Of a stretch of DNA of 64,000 nucleotides, positions 25,400 to 34,274 are shown one piece after another. The stretch is from the NCBI GenBank assembly GCA_016720745.1, contig JADKKA010000022.1:1426001-1490000 (forward strand). Direction: 5' to 3'. Origin of the DNA: Chitinophagaceae bacterium. Its GTDB lineage: Bacteria; Bacteroidota; Bacteroidia; Chitinophagales; Chitinophagaceae. The translations under genes and the position numbers were made by a program. How positions within the stretch are numbered: position 1 is the first letter of the stretch; the number at the start of each line of letters is the position of its first letter. The notes below the pieces were generated by a model. The model ran no database searches, was not told the DNA's origin, and was given only the letters and a program-made list of their open reading frames with translations.

Positions 25400-26224
25400 A
25401 TGAAGGACCTGATACTTGAAGCCTGGGCCAATCGCGATTTACTGAAAGATGAAAAATACAGCGACGCGGTGAGGGCTGTTATAGAAGAAGTGGACAAAGG
25501 AAGACTGCGTACGGCTTCACCAACCGGTATTAATCCAAACGGATCTGCAGTGTGGGAAGTAAATGAATGGGTCAAGCAGGCCATCCTGATGTATTTTGGT
25601 ATCCAGCAAATGCAGACCTGGGACCTGGCTCCTTTTGAGTTTTATGATAAAATGCTGCTCAAGAAGAATTATAAAGAATTGGGAGTAAGAGCCGTTCCGC
25701 ATGCTGTTGCCCGTTATGGCGCTTATCTGGCAAAGAATGTGGTCCTCATGCCCAGCTATGTGAATATCGGTGCCTATGTGGATGAAGGCACGATGGTGGA
25801 TACCTGGGCAACGGTTGGCAGTTGTGCGCAGATTGGCAAGGGTGTTCACCTGAGTGGTGGTGTGGGTATTGGTGGTGTATTGGAGCCCCTGCAGGCGACG
25901 CCTGTGATTATTGAAGATGGTTGTTTTATTGGCAGCCGCTGTATCGTGGTGGAGGGAGTGGTTGTTGAAAAAGAAGCCGTACTTGGCGCCAATGTTGTTC
26001 TCACCCAATCAACCAAGATCATTGATGTAAGCGGTTCTGAACCGGTTGAAATGAAAGGCCGTGTTCCCGCCCGAAGTGTAGTGATTCCAGGGTCATATAC
26101 TAAAAAATTCCCTGCGGGAGAATATGGGGTTGGTTGCGCATTGATCATCGGTCAGCGTAAACCCAGTACCGATCTCAAGACCAGTCTGAATGACGCCTTA
26201 CGTGATTTTAATGTAAGTGTTTAA
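25400..26224 (+). CDS. dapD: Tetrahydrodipicolinate N-succinyltransferase
   Basis: Acylates tetrahydrodipicolinate with succinyl-CoA in the succinylase branch to meso-diaminopimelate and lysine, feeding peptidoglycan synthesis. The ATG at 25400 gives 274 residues, the usual DapD size. The left-handed beta-helix is clear from NIGAYVDEGTMVDTWATVGSCAQIGKG and GGVGIGGVLEPLQA. The late segment ARSVVIPGSYTKKFPAGEYGVGCALIIGQR is DapD-specific. An upstream in-frame start at 25337 lies in simple-sequence DNA and is rejected. It ends in a strong bidirectional terminator. Confidence 0.96.
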   Translation: MKDLILEAWANRDLLKDEKYSDAVRAVIEEVDKGRLRTASPTGINPNGSAVWEVNEWVKQAILMYFGIQQMQTWDLAPFEFYDKMLLKKNYKELGVRAVPHAVARYGAYLAKNVVLMPSYVNIGAYVDEGTMVDTWATVGSCAQIGKGVHLSGGVGIGGVLEPLQATPVIIEDGCFIGSRCIVVEGVVVEKEAVLGANVVLTQSTKIIDVSGSEPVEMKGRVPARSVVIPGSYTKKFPAGEYGVGCALIIGQRKPSTDLKTSLNDALRDFNVSV

Positions 26225-26242
26225 AAGGTTAACATGATTCAT

Positions 26243-26276
26243 AAAAAAAGGTCCCGCCAGTGGCGGGACTCTTTTT
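26243..26276. terminator. Bidirectional terminator between dapD and the T9SS protease
   Basis: GTCCCGCC (26251-26258) pairs with GGCGGGAC (26262-26269) around a 3-nt loop. There is a T-run on the plus strand (26272-26277) and an A-run (26243-26249) that serves the opposite strand. The flanking genes converge here. Confidence 0.85.
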
Positions 26277-26299
26277 TATATGGGTGTGAATAAACGCAA

Positions 26300-29200
26300 T
26301 TAATCTTTCACCACTTTCAGTGTTGTTTCTTTACCTCCGTTTGTCACCCGGATAAAATACATGCCGGATGACAGTTTAGAAAGATCCATTTCTGTGTTCA
26401 CGGTTGCTGAACGCTGTTGCCGTACCAGTTTACCATACATATCAAATACCCTGATATCGGCCAGGCCCTGCAGGTTATCAATCCGTATGTTCACTTTGTT
26501 GCTGACCGGATTGGGGAAGATGATTACTTTTTCTGTAATCAGTTCTTCGGTCCTGCTGGCAGTACCCAACTGAACCCTGAGTGTATAACAGCTGCTGGCA
26601 TTGGTAGCACCATTGAAACCTACCACTCTGGCATAATAAGTACCGGCGGTTGCAGTATAGTTGATAGTTTCACTAGTAGTACCGCCATTTGCCGACGAAC
26701 CTACTTGTGTATTATTCCTGTATAATCTAAGATCATAATCAGCAGGCAATGTCCCAAGCGTAACAGTGATTGTACCACCCGTAGTAATAACAAAGCGGTA
26801 GAAATCCACATCACCACTGGGGTTAATCAATCCTTTTACATCTGTGTTGAAAGGAATGGTAGCCGCGCCGTTTCTGTTACCGTTGGTTGATACATCCAAT
26901 GTACCCGGACAGGCGGAAGCAGCCGTTGTTGTAAACTGAGCCTGCGTATATGCACTGCTGCCGGAAGTACAATTGGTCCGAACCCTCCAGTCGTATAATG
27001 TTGAAGCAGATAATCCGCTCAGGTTAACGGAAGTGGCAGTTGTGGCAGTTGCGGCACTAATCCAGGTGGCGGAACTGTTCGCTTTATAATCCACTGCATA
27101 GGAAACAGCACCGCTGACAGCTGTCCAGCTAACTGTAGCAGCAGAAACGGTTATACCAGTTGAATTTAATCCTGTCGGCGTATTACAACCTGCCAGAGGA
27201 ATGGTGGTGAACTGGGATTGCGCATAAGCACTGCTGCCACCAGCACAGTTCGCCCTCACCCTCCAGTCATATAAGAAACCGGATGCAAGACCGGTAAGGT
27301 TAATGGAAGTGGATGTGGTACCAGTAAGACCATTGGTCCAGGTACCTGAAGTACTCAGTTTATAATCCACATCATATGATGTCGCGCCGGCAACCGTTGC
27401 CCAAAGCACCGTAGCCGATGTGCTGGTGATTGCGGTAGACGAAAGAAAACCGGGAGTGCCACAGCTAGATCCTGCGGTGATGGTGAAATTCGTATTTGAA
27501 ATATCAAAGAAGATATTGCCCACTGCTTCCACTTTGACACGTGCAGTTGTGCTGGCAGTATTGGGTACAGCAATCACTTCAGATCCGTCATTGGGTGTGC
27601 TGGCAATTAAAGTAGCGAATGTATTACCGCCATCAGTAGACAACGATATTTTTACATTGGCACAACTTACCGGTGCTGCTGTTGTGTTATTCACTGACCA
27701 GGTTACTGTCTGATTGGAATTACCGGCCCATGATACAGCGGTATTAGGTGCTGTAACAGCAAAGGGTCCGGATGTATTGGTTACCGTAACAATCATATCA
27801 TCAAACTGTGTTTGTCCAACAGATACCGGTGCCGTAGAACTATATACCGCATTATCCCTTACCGTTAAACGGAAATTCAGTGTTCTGGACACAGAACTGA
27901 GGGCTTCGGTATTCGCACCAGCATCACCACCAGAGAGCGGACCAGATATATTTGCGCCAGCCAGGATCGTGGCCAGTTTTGGCATTAAACGGGTTGGGTT
28001 CGTATTTCCTTTAAATGTGATCCAGTTAGGGCCGGTTGCTTTCGTTGCACTGGCTACACTGCTGGCACCGGTTTGTGTGGAACCTGCATTATCATTTTGT
28101 TCCCAGGTATAAGTCAGCACATCTCCTGCATCAGCATCTGTAGCTGAACCATTGAGTGCAAATGGCGTGCTGATGGGAATGGTATAATCAGGTCCTGCAT
28201 TCACCACTGGAGTTGCATTCACAGCAACAAGGGTAACCGGACATGTTTTTGTATTCAGGTTGGCCTGTATTTGCGCAATGGATGCCTGGTGGAAGATATC
28301 AATGGAATGAGGTGCGAGATCCTGGGAAGTGATACCTGCATAACCCATGATGGTGATCCCGGAGCCGGGTTCTTTATTGACGCCGGTTCCTTCATTACTC
28401 ATTGAGAAAGTATGATTGGCACCTAACTGGTGTCCTACTTCATGCACTACATAATCAATATCAAAATTATCACCCTGCGGAATGCCATCAGCCGGAGAAG
28501 TAATACCACTTCCTTTGGAAGCATCCACACAAACGCAACCAATACAACCCGCATTACCACCACCACCGGATGCACCAAACAGGTGACCGATATCATAATT
28601 AGCGGCGCCAATTACTGAGGTGAGAGTAGACTGCAACTGAGCATTCCACTGGCTCTTTTGAGCAGCAGCTGAATAGGGATCAGTAGATGGGTTGTAATAA
28701 AATACATTAGTGTTATTAGCCACCAGGTTCAGGTGTAGGGCCAGATCTTTCTCATAAACACCATTACAACGGGTCAAAGTGGCATTAACAGCAGCAAGTA
28801 CCAGTGATACCTGTGCAGCACTGGTAGCTCCGAAATAATTGGAGTACTCTGCAGTTACAGATTGTGCCAGGCGCATGGTTTTAAGGTTCCCGCCGGAACG
28901 TGCTATATAATTGATATTGTTCACCTGGTTATTCAATCCATCCACCAGATTTTGCTCCGGTGTGGTACAAGTCCATCCCATATTCCCCTTTGATCTTTGT
29001 GAGCGGAATACAGCGTACACTGTATGATCTGCTGAATAAGCTTCAATAAACTCATTCGCTTTTCCACCGTTGCGGAATACCATAGTTTGTATACCACCGG
29101 GGGAATAGCTGAGTTTCAATGTAGCACCCGGATCTGTAATTCCACGGCCGGAGAAAGCCCTGATGTCGGGGAACTGTGCCTGAAGAGCCGGTTCGAAATT

Positions 29201-29479
29201 GGAGGCTTCCACAATGGAAAACTGTTCCATACCACCATCTGCATTGGGCAAACTGATAATGGTTTGATCAGTTGAACGAGCATTTACTGCAGCGAATAGT
29301 CTTTGCTTTATTGACCGCATATCCAGGTCAAATAATTTAAAGTCTTTCGGGAAAGACTGCCTGGCAACAGCTTTGTCTGTTGTAATTCCCCCGGCATTCT
29401 CACGCGAAGCCCAGTAATTCTGTGCTGTTGCCGAGTAGGTTGCAACAGACATCATCATGAACAGTACAATTTTTCTCAT
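26300..29479 (-). CDS. Secreted reprolysin-like metalloprotease with FnIII domains and T9SS sorting signal
   Basis: A 1059-residue exported protease. It has a signal peptide (1-19) and a propeptide-like region. The metzincin-type zinc site is HEVGHQLGANH (H346, H350, H356, with E347 catalytic). A cysteine-rich segment, GCIGCVCVDA, lies about 35 residues before it. After a repeat-type region there are two fibronectin-III-like modules, each with a near-identical LYDWRVRxNCxxGSSAY end, and then a bacterial pre-peptidase C-terminal domain (DVDFYRFVITTGGTITVTL). The last 75 residues are a type A T9SS domain (IIFPNPVSNKVNIRI to ISSGMYFIRV-like and KVVKD). Likely secreted or surface-bound, feeding on protein or acting on host or prey. 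It has no operon partners. Confidence 0.93.
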   Translation of the reverse strand: MRKIVLFMMMSVATYSATAQNYWASRENAGGITTDKAVARQSFPKDFKLFDLDMRSIKQRLFAAVNARSTDQTIISLPNADGGMEQFSIVEASNFEPALQAQFPDIRAFSGRGITDPGATLKLSYSPGGIQTMVFRNGGKANEFIEAYSADHTVYAVFRSQRSKGNMGWTCTTPEQNLVDGLNNQVNNINYIARSGGNLKTMRLAQSVTAEYSNYFGATSAAQVSLVLAAVNATLTRCNGVYEKDLALHLNLVANNTNVFYYNPSTDPYSAAAQKSQWNAQLQSTLTSVIGAANYDIGHLFGASGGGGNAGCIGCVCVDASKGSGITSPADGIPQGDNFDIDYVVHEVGHQLGANHTFSMSNEGTGVNKEPGSGITIMGYAGITSQDLAPHSIDIFHQASIAQIQANLNTKTCPVTLVAVNATPVVNAGPDYTIPISTPFALNGSATDADAGDVLTYTWEQNDNAGSTQTGASSVASATKATGPNWITFKGNTNPTRLMPKLATILAGANISGPLSGGDAGANTEALSSVSRTLNFRLTVRDNAVYSSTAPVSVGQTQFDDMIVTVTNTSGPFAVTAPNTAVSWAGNSNQTVTWSVNNTTAAPVSCANVKISLSTDGGNTFATLIASTPNDGSEVIAVPNTASTTARVKVEAVGNIFFDISNTNFTITAGSSCGTPGFLSSTAITSTSATVLWATVAGATSYDVDYKLSTSGTWTNGLTGTTSTSINLTGLASGFLYDWRVRANCAGGSSAYAQSQFTTIPLAGCNTPTGLNSTGITVSAATVSWTAVSGAVSYAVDYKANSSATWISAATATTATSVNLSGLSASTLYDWRVRTNCTSGSSAYTQAQFTTTAASACPGTLDVSTNGNRNGAATIPFNTDVKGLINPSGDVDFYRFVITTGGTITVTLGTLPADYDLRLYRNNTQVGSSANGGTTSETINYTATAGTYYARVVGFNGATNASSCYTLRVQLGTASRTEELITEKVIIFPNPVSNKVNIRIDNLQGLADIRVFDMYGKLVRQQRSATVNTEMDLSKLSSGMYFIRVTNGGKETTLKVVKD

Positions 29480-30024
29480 AAAGTTGTTTGGGTGATAAAA
29501 AAATTAAGCTGCCTAATTTAATTGAATAATTCTAACACCCGTTCGCCTATTGTTGCTAAATCACATCATGTGAATAATTAGTTGGATATAAATCGTTATA
29601 ACTTTCTGGTATTTGCGGGGGTTTGCAGTTTGTTGCGGGTTTGGATTCAAAATTTAAGCGTTACTACCTAATAGCAGGAAAGCAGCATTTAAAACTGTAT
29701 CCGGAAGAATGCGATTGATAAGATGATGTACGTTGCGACTAATAAAACCTAAAGCGTTATTCACTATTGAAAAGCGTTTTTTCAATAGTAAGATGGATTG
29801 GGCCGGGGGGGGGGGGGACGGGGTTTTGCCGCTGTGACAGGCGCGTAAATGGATTACCTGTGGTGATCCAGGTACGCTCACGAGGGGCGTAGCCAAATGG
29901 GGGGTTTTTATTTGCCTGCTGGAAGGTGACCGGACCGAGGGGCGTAGCCAAATCCCCCAGCCGGCTATCGCCGTCTCCGGGGTTTTTTATTTGCCCGCTT
30001 TGACAAACGAGCTTGTCACGCTGT
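29480..30024. other. Repeat-rich spacer with G13 run and decayed terminator-like units
   Basis: No convincing gene. The spacer holds a perfect 11-bp-arm hairpin (29763-29789, arms ACTATTGAAAA and TTTTCAATAGT) and a run of 13 Gs (29805-29817). Two direct copies of CGAGGGGCGTAGCCAAAT (29881-29898 and 29936-29953) follow. Several GGGGTTTTTTATTTGCC-like units resemble the real tRNA-Leu terminator at 30025-30062. The short ORFs here lie in these repeats. Confidence 0.6.
29881..29953. repeat. 18-bp direct repeat, period 55
   Basis: CGAGGGGCGTAGCCAAAT occurs at 29881-29898 and again at 29936-29953. Each copy is followed by a G/C-rich stretch ending in GGGG(T)nATTTGCC. Confidence 0.75.
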
Positions 30025-30062
30025 CAAATAAAAAACCCCGGCGCTATTGCGCCGGGGTTTTT
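30025..30062 (-). terminator. Terminator of tRNA-Leu(GAG)
   Basis: Perfect 14-bp stem (30031-30044 with 30049-30062, loop TATT), G/C-rich at its core. On the minus strand it is followed by TTTTTATTTG. It lies directly after the tRNA 3' end. Confidence 0.85.
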
Positions 30063-30064
30063 GT

Positions 30065-30147
30065 GCCCGAGACTGGATTCGAACCAGCACACCCTTTCGG
30101 GCGCCACCACCTCAAAGTGGTGCGTCTACCAATTTCGCCACCCGGGC
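30065..30147 (-). tRNA. tRNA-Leu(GAG)
   Basis: An 83-nt class-II tRNA. The acceptor arms GCCCGGG and CTCGGGC pair. The D-loop has AAATTGGTAGAC, the anticodon loop is TTGAGGT (anticodon GAG), a long variable arm (GGCGCCCGAAAGGGTGT region) is present and the T-arm contains GGTTCGAATCC. CCA is not encoded. Confidence 0.93.
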
Positions 30148-30178
30148 CTTCACCCGGCCGAAACCGGGTTGGGGACTG

Positions 30179-30210
30179 CAAATGTAAGTGGTTTACTTTT
30201 TCAGAACAAT
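30179..30210 (-). promoter_or_regulatory. Promoter of tRNA-Leu(GAG)
   Basis: TACATTTG (30179-30186, minus strand) with ATTG 20 nt upstream (30207-30210). A small CCCGG-CCGGG hairpin lies in the leader before the mature tRNA. Confidence 0.55.
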
Positions 30211-31341
30211 TCTGAACGTAGTTCCTTTTCCAATTTCTGAATGTTTTACATAAATCTCACCCTTGTGGTACTGGGCAATGATCCTTTTAGAAAGACTCAG
30301 CCCTAATCCCCATCCTCTTTTCTTGGTAGTAAAGCCCGGCTTGAATACCTGGCCGATATTTTTTTTGCTGATCCCCTTCCCGGTATCGGTCACATCCAGA
30401 TAAACCGCTTTATCATCTTCATTCATGTTCACAGTAATCGCCCCCTTCCCTTCCATGGCATCCAAAGCATTCTTCAAAAGGTTCTCAATCACCCAGTCAA
30501 ATAAAGGAGGGGATATCCGGGCAAAAATGGCTTCCCTGTTTTGATGATTCACCGTAAATATAATCTTGCCCGTTGCCCGCTTGCGCATATAATCCACCAT
30601 ACTGTTGACCTGTTTCAGCAGATCAGTGGACTCCAGTTGGGGACTGCTACCAATCTTTCCGAATCGGTCCGATACCAGCCGGAGCCGGTCAACATCTTTC
30701 TCCAGCTCCTGTACAATTTTTTTATCCAGCGGACTATCCTTCAGCATTTCCACCCAACCTTCCAAAGAAGAAACCGGGGTACCCAGCTGATGGGCCGTTT
30801 CCTTGGCCATGCCGGCCCAGACCTGGTTCTGCAAAGAACGGTGCCTGCTGCGAAGCGATAAAATGGTGATCACAATAAATAATGCCACAATCAGTAACTG
30901 AATAATCGGGTAATACCTGACCTCATCGAGCAATTTGGAATTGCCATAATAATACCGGTTACGGATACTGGAGTCTGCCGGATCCACCCATTCAAAAGGA
31001 GTATGTTGTGACTTTAACTGCCGCAATTTTGAATCCAGATATTTTGGATCTGCAGCCCTGGCCGAATCCAGGTTCACATGACTGGTGACACTGTCCTTTT
31101 CATTGGTTTCAATAATCGGTATAGTTTTGTTTTCTGTTACTATCAGTGCAGCAAAACCAATATCCACGGAATCAGGTGCACTGATGATGAATTTACCAGC
31201 CTTGAACCATTGTTCTACCCTCAGTCGCTCCTCCCCTTTTATCTTACGGGCAAGGTATTGTGAATAAAATATAGTACCACTTACGATCAGGATCGCGATC
31301 AGGGCCAGTGTTGTTCTCCAATTCAGGTATTGACGAAACAT
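30193..31341 (-). CDS. Membrane sensor histidine kinase
   Basis: A 382-residue kinase with two membrane segments (about 10-28 and 145-163) that flank a 115-residue periplasmic sensor region. The dimerisation/phosphoacceptor helix is AKETAHQLGTPVSSLEGW (H184). The ATPase domain has the N box IENLLKNALDAME, the G1 box DTGKGISKKN, and F and G2 boxes VFKPGFTTKKRGWGLGLSLSKRI. No response regulator is adjacent, so it is an orphan here. The EETAHQ-like box (KETAHQLGTP) is typical of a Bacteroidota-specific kinase group. It is divergent from the GT2 gene. Confidence 0.92.
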   Translation of the reverse strand: MFRQYLNWRTTLALIAILIVSGTIFYSQYLARKIKGEERLRVEQWFKAGKFIISAPDSVDIGFAALIVTENKTIPIIETNEKDSVTSHVNLDSARAADPKYLDSKLRQLKSQHTPFEWVDPADSSIRNRYYYGNSKLLDEVRYYPIIQLLIVALFIVITILSLRSRHRSLQNQVWAGMAKETAHQLGTPVSSLEGWVEMLKDSPLDKKIVQELEKDVDRLRLVSDRFGKIGSSPQLESTDLLKQVNSMVDYMRKRATGKIIFTVNHQNREAIFARISPPLFDWVIENLLKNALDAMEGKGAITVNMNEDDKAVYLDVTDTGKGISKKNIGQVFKPGFTTKKRGWGLGLSLSKRIIAQYHKGEIYVKHSEIGKGTTFRIVLKK

Positions 31342-31374
31342 GCACCGAATTTACGGTGATATAGCGGCATGCCT

Positions 31375-31382
31375 TATTTTTG
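31375..31382 (+). promoter_or_regulatory. -7 box of the GT2 gene
   Basis: TATTTTTG matches TAnnTTTG. The expected start near 31388 is 13 nt before the TTG start codon at 31401. A partial -33 (TTTA, 31350-31353) is 21 nt upstream. Confidence 0.5.
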
Positions 31383-31400
31383 ATCAAATAAATTCCCGCA

Positions 31401-32432
31401 TTGAGCCATCTTCCAAAAGTTGCCGTTGTAATTCTCAACTGGAACGGAAAAAAATACCTGGAACAGTTTCTGCCTCCGCTGCTGACAACCAGCTATGCTG
31501 GAATGGAACTGATTATTGCTGATAATGGTTCAACGGATGATTCGATCTCATTTCTTCAAACCCATTACCCGCAAATACGATTGATCCGTTTCAACGAAAA
31601 CCATGGCTTTGCCGGCGGATATAACCGGGCCCTTCGCCAGATTGAAGCTGATTATTATGTATTGCTGAACTCAGATGTGGAAATAGAAAGCGGCTGGCTG
31701 GAGCCCATGGTTGACATGCTGGAAAAAGACCCGGCCATTGCAGCCTGCCAGCCCAAACTCCTGACCTGGCACCGGAAAAATCTCTTTGAATATGCCGGAG
31801 GTGCCGGTGGCTGGATCGACAAATATGGCTACCCCTTTGCCAAAGGAAGAGTCTTCGATCATTTTGAAGAAGACCAGGGTCAGTATAACCAGCCCGGCCC
31901 CCTGTTCTGGGCCAGCGGTGCCTGTCTGTTTATCAGGGCCAAAGTTTTTCACGAAGTCAATGGATTTGATGATTACTTTTTTGCCCATCAGGAAGAGATT
32001 GATCTGTGCTGGCGTATACAGCTGGCAGGACATCAAATCTGGTCCTGCCCCGCTTCTGTTGTGTACCATGTAGGCGGCGGCACCCTGCCCAAGGGCAATT
32101 CCTTAAAAACCTTCCTGAACTTTCGCAATAACCGGATCATGTTATCCAAGAACCTTCCATTCCGGAAAAAACTATGGGTGGTTCCCGTTCGTTACCTGCT
32201 GGATGCCGTTTCGGCCTGGAAGGGATTGTTATCGGGTGACGGCGGTTATTTTCTCGCCATATTCAAAGCCCATATCGCTTTTATCCGCTGGTGGCTTTTC
32301 CATCAGAAAAAATCAGTCTTCCCGGTAAACAGAAACGGGCCACTACAAGCTGTATACAAAGGAAATATTGCCTGGCAGCATTTTGCCCGGAAAAAGAAAA
32401 CCTTTTCTGAAATTGTGGGCAAAAGCAACTGA
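31401..32432 (+). CDS. Glycosyltransferase family 2
   Basis: A 343-residue GT-A enzyme. The start is TTG at 31401: an in-frame TAA lies at 31389-31391, no ATG is available, and the family motif VAVVILNWNG begins at residue 7. Nucleotide-sugar contacts are IIADNGSTDDS and the DxD-like VLLNSDVEIE (89-94). A later FFAHQEEIDLCWRIQLAG is the usual acceptor and catalytic-base region of rhamnosyl/galactosyl-type GT2 enzymes. No membrane helices. It probably builds surface polysaccharide or glycolipid. Substrate is not inferable. Confidence 0.92.
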   Translation: MSHLPKVAVVILNWNGKKYLEQFLPPLLTTSYAGMELIIADNGSTDDSISFLQTHYPQIRLIRFNENHGFAGGYNRALRQIEADYYVLLNSDVEIESGWLEPMVDMLEKDPAIAACQPKLLTWHRKNLFEYAGGAGGWIDKYGYPFAKGRVFDHFEEDQGQYNQPGPLFWASGACLFIRAKVFHEVNGFDDYFFAHQEEIDLCWRIQLAGHQIWSCPASVVYHVGGGTLPKGNSLKTFLNFRNNRIMLSKNLPFRKKLWVVPVRYLLDAVSAWKGLLSGDGGYFLAIFKAHIAFIRWWLFHQKKSVFPVNRNGPLQAVYKGNIAWQHFARKKKTFSEIVGKSN

Positions 32433-32451
32433 TTTTTTTAGAATGAACCCC

Positions 32452-32459
32452 TATTTTTG
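32452..32459 (+). promoter_or_regulatory. -7 box of the 77-aa membrane protein gene
   Basis: TATTTTTG, 17 nt upstream of the ATG at 32477. An upstream T-run replaces a clear TTTG. Confidence 0.45.
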
Positions 32460-32476
32460 CAGCACAAATTTTTTGT

Positions 32477-32710
32477 ATGAGTAACCAACAGGAATACCAG
32501 CAGGAATTAGAGAAGATTCAGGACAAGGATTTCACCCATAACTGGGTATCTTCTTCAGGATTCCTTTTCTACCTCCAGGTAGCCTGTCTCGTGGCATTTG
32601 TACTGGGTGGCTGTTTTATGCTTTATACCAAGAGTTTTAACAAAGAGGGAAATGGTACTTCCAGCGCCCCTGTGCAGGAAAGCAGCCTTTATACTCCCAA
32701 GTACAAATAA
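32477..32710 (+). CDS. Small single-pass membrane protein, 77 aa
   Basis: A 77-residue protein with a charged, glutamine-rich N-terminus, one membrane helix (about residues 29-51, GFLFYLQVACLVAFVLGGCFMLY) and a short polar tail. It has its own -7 box and a good start context. It lies between a glycosyltransferase and a tRNA pair. I do not recognise a family; a structural or regulatory micro-protein is possible. Confidence 0.65.
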   Translation: MSNQQEYQQELEKIQDKDFTHNWVSSSGFLFYLQVACLVAFVLGGCFMLYTKSFNKEGNGTSSAPVQESSLYTPKYK

Positions 32711-32748
32711 TTCAGCAGTAAAAATTTTTTAAAACAGGCGGCAGGCCT

Positions 32749-32756
32749 TATTTTTG
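32749..32756 (+). promoter_or_regulatory. Promoter of the tRNA-Gly / tRNA-Leu pair
   Basis: TATTTTTG with a TTTT-rich stretch 19-23 nt upstream. It lies 62 nt before tRNA-Gly. Confidence 0.5.
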
Positions 32757-32818
32757 CATCCCGCCAACCGAAACTGGGACCTCAAACAGTGCAGGAATGG
32801 CAACAGTTCTTTAGAAAA

Positions 32819-32891
<73 letters not shown>

Positions 32892-32895
32892 CAGT

Positions 32896-32931
32896 AAATC
32901 CTCTTGCCGTTGCGGCGGAGGATTTTTTTTT
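32896..32931 (+). terminator. Terminator between tRNA-Gly and tRNA-Leu
   Basis: AAATCCTC pairs with GAGGATTT, with an inner GCCG/CGGC stem, followed by eight Ts. It separates the two tRNAs, so the second may depend on read-through or its own start. Confidence 0.75.
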
Positions 32932-32935
32932 CATC

Positions 32936-33021
32936 GCCCTGGTGGTGGAATTGGTAGACACGCAGGACTTAAAATCCTGTTTGCAGCAATGCGAGTATCG
33001 GTTCAACTCCGATCCGGGGCA
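32936..33021 (+). tRNA. tRNA-Leu(UAA)
   Basis: An 86-nt class-II tRNA. The acceptor GCCCTGG pairs with CCGGGGC (one G-T). The D-loop contains GAATTGGTAGAC, and the anticodon loop CTTAAAA (anticodon TAA) lies between CAGGA and TCCTG. A long variable arm and the T-arm CGGTTCAACTCCG are present. Confidence 0.97.
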
Positions 33022-33022
33022 C

Positions 33023-33046
33023 AAAGCGACTTAGGTCGCTTTTTTT
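33023..33046 (+). terminator. Terminator of tRNA-Leu(UAA)
   Basis: AAAGCGAC (33023-33030) pairs with GTCGCTTT (33035-33042) around TTAG and runs into a T-tract. It lies 2 nt after the tRNA. Confidence 0.85.
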
Positions 33047-33074
33047 ATTTGTAGATTTGAAACAAAGCATATTC

Positions 33075-34274
33075 ATGTCCACAGCGATCAAATGCCCCAA
33101 TTGCGGCCACGAATTTGAACCCACCGACAGCATCCGGGAGGAAGTGCAAAAGGAACTCCGGAATAAGATGACCGACTGGCAAAAACAACAACAGCAAAAA
33201 TTTGATACCCTGCTGCTGGAGGAAAAACGCAAGACCCAGAAAGAAACCGAAGAACAGATCCGCAAATCCGTTTTGTCTGATGTGGAAGACAAAGTGAAGT
33301 TGCTGGAACAAAACAATAAAGACAACGAAGAGAAATTAAAACTGGCCCGGCAAAGAGAACTGGAATTCCTGAAAATGCAACAGGAATTAAAACAAAAAGA
33401 AAATGAAATAGAGATCCAGCTCCAGAAAATGCTGCTGGAAGAAAGAAGCAAGCTCACCGACATCATCCGCAAAGAAGAAGGAGAAAGAAGTCAGTTAAAA
33501 GAAACTGAATTCCAGCTGCGCCTAAAAGAAAAAGACGAACAACTCGAAGCCCAGCGTAAACTGGCTGAAGAAATGAGACGCCGCGCCGAACAGGGCTCCA
33601 TGCAATCACAGGGCGAATCACAGGAATTATTATTGGAAGAATTACTCCGCAACTCCTTCCCCTTCGACCTGATTTCCGAAGTGGGCAAGGGCGTGAAAGG
33701 AGCTGATTGTATACAAACGGTTCGTAATAACCTGGGACAGGAATGCGGCCGGATTATTTTCGAAAGCAAACGCACCAAGAATTTTGAGGCCGATTGGATT
33801 GAAAAACTCAAATCCGATATGCGCAGCCAGGGTGCTGATGTGGCGGTACTGGTAACACAGGCTCTTCCGAAAGACCTGGAAAGATTTGGAGAAAAGGACG
33901 GAGTCTGGGTCTGCAGTTTTGCCGAAGCCCGGCCCCTGGTGCAGGTATTAAGGGATGGGATTATCCGGGTATCAACCGCGCTGAAAAGCCAGGAGAACAA
34001 AGGAGATAAGATGCATCTTTTGTATAACTACCTTACCAGTCCGGAATTTCTTTCCCAATGGCAGGCGGTGCGGGAAGTATTCCGCAATATGAAACAGCTG
34101 ATTGAAGATGAGCGTAGGGCCATGGAAAAAATATGGCGGAACCGGGAAAAACAACTTGATAAAGCGCTTCTAAATTCAGATTATATCATGGGATCGATTG
34201 AAGGCATTGCCGGCCGGAACTCTATTGACCTGCACCTGCTGGGCAATGAACAGGGTGAAGGAGAAGAATCATGA
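33075..34274 (+). CDS. DUF2130 domain protein (coiled coil, nuclease-like)
   Basis: From the ATG at 33075 the protein has 399 residues. It begins with a half zinc ribbon (IKCPNCGHEF, C7 and C10; no second CxxC follows). A long charged coiled coil spans about 30-190. The DUF2130 domain follows: ADCIQTVRNNLGQECGRIIFESKRTKNFEADWIEKL, then LVTQALPKDLERFGEKDGVWVC. The E-x-K pattern in FESKRT resembles restriction-endonuclease-like folds, so DNA binding or cleavage is possible but unproven. Its stop codon overlaps that of the convergent PPTase gene (TCATGA at 34269-34274). Confidence 0.88.
   Translation: MSTAIKCPNCGHEFEPTDSIREEVQKELRNKMTDWQKQQQQKFDTLLLEEKRKTQKETEEQIRKSVLSDVEDKVKLLEQNNKDNEEKLKLARQRELEFLKMQQELKQKENEIEIQLQKMLLEERSKLTDIIRKEEGERSQLKETEFQLRLKEKDEQLEAQRKLAEEMRRRAEQGSMQSQGESQELLLEELLRNSFPFDLISEVGKGVKGADCIQTVRNNLGQECGRIIFESKRTKNFEADWIEKLKSDMRSQGADVAVLVTQALPKDLERFGEKDGVWVCSFAEARPLVQVLRDGIIRVSTALKSQENKGDKMHLLYNYLTSPEFLSQWQAVREVFRNMKQLIEDERRAMEKIWRNREKQLDKALLNSDYIMGSIEGIAGRNSIDLHLLGNEQGEGEES

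Noticed and set aside
25517..26148. Long minus-strand ORFs across dapD
   Set aside because: They are antisense shadows of the well-supported dapD gene and their products look like reverse-strand translations of beta-helix codons.
29654..29951. Short proline-rich ORFs on the minus strand
   Set aside because: They arise from the G-run and terminator-like repeats, overlap each other in different frames and have no domain features.
33075..34274. DUF2130 protein as RmuC
   Set aside because: Both have a coiled coil and a nuclease-like domain, but the motifs here (FESKRTKNFEADWIEKL and the DLERFGEKDGVWVC segment) are those of DUF2130.
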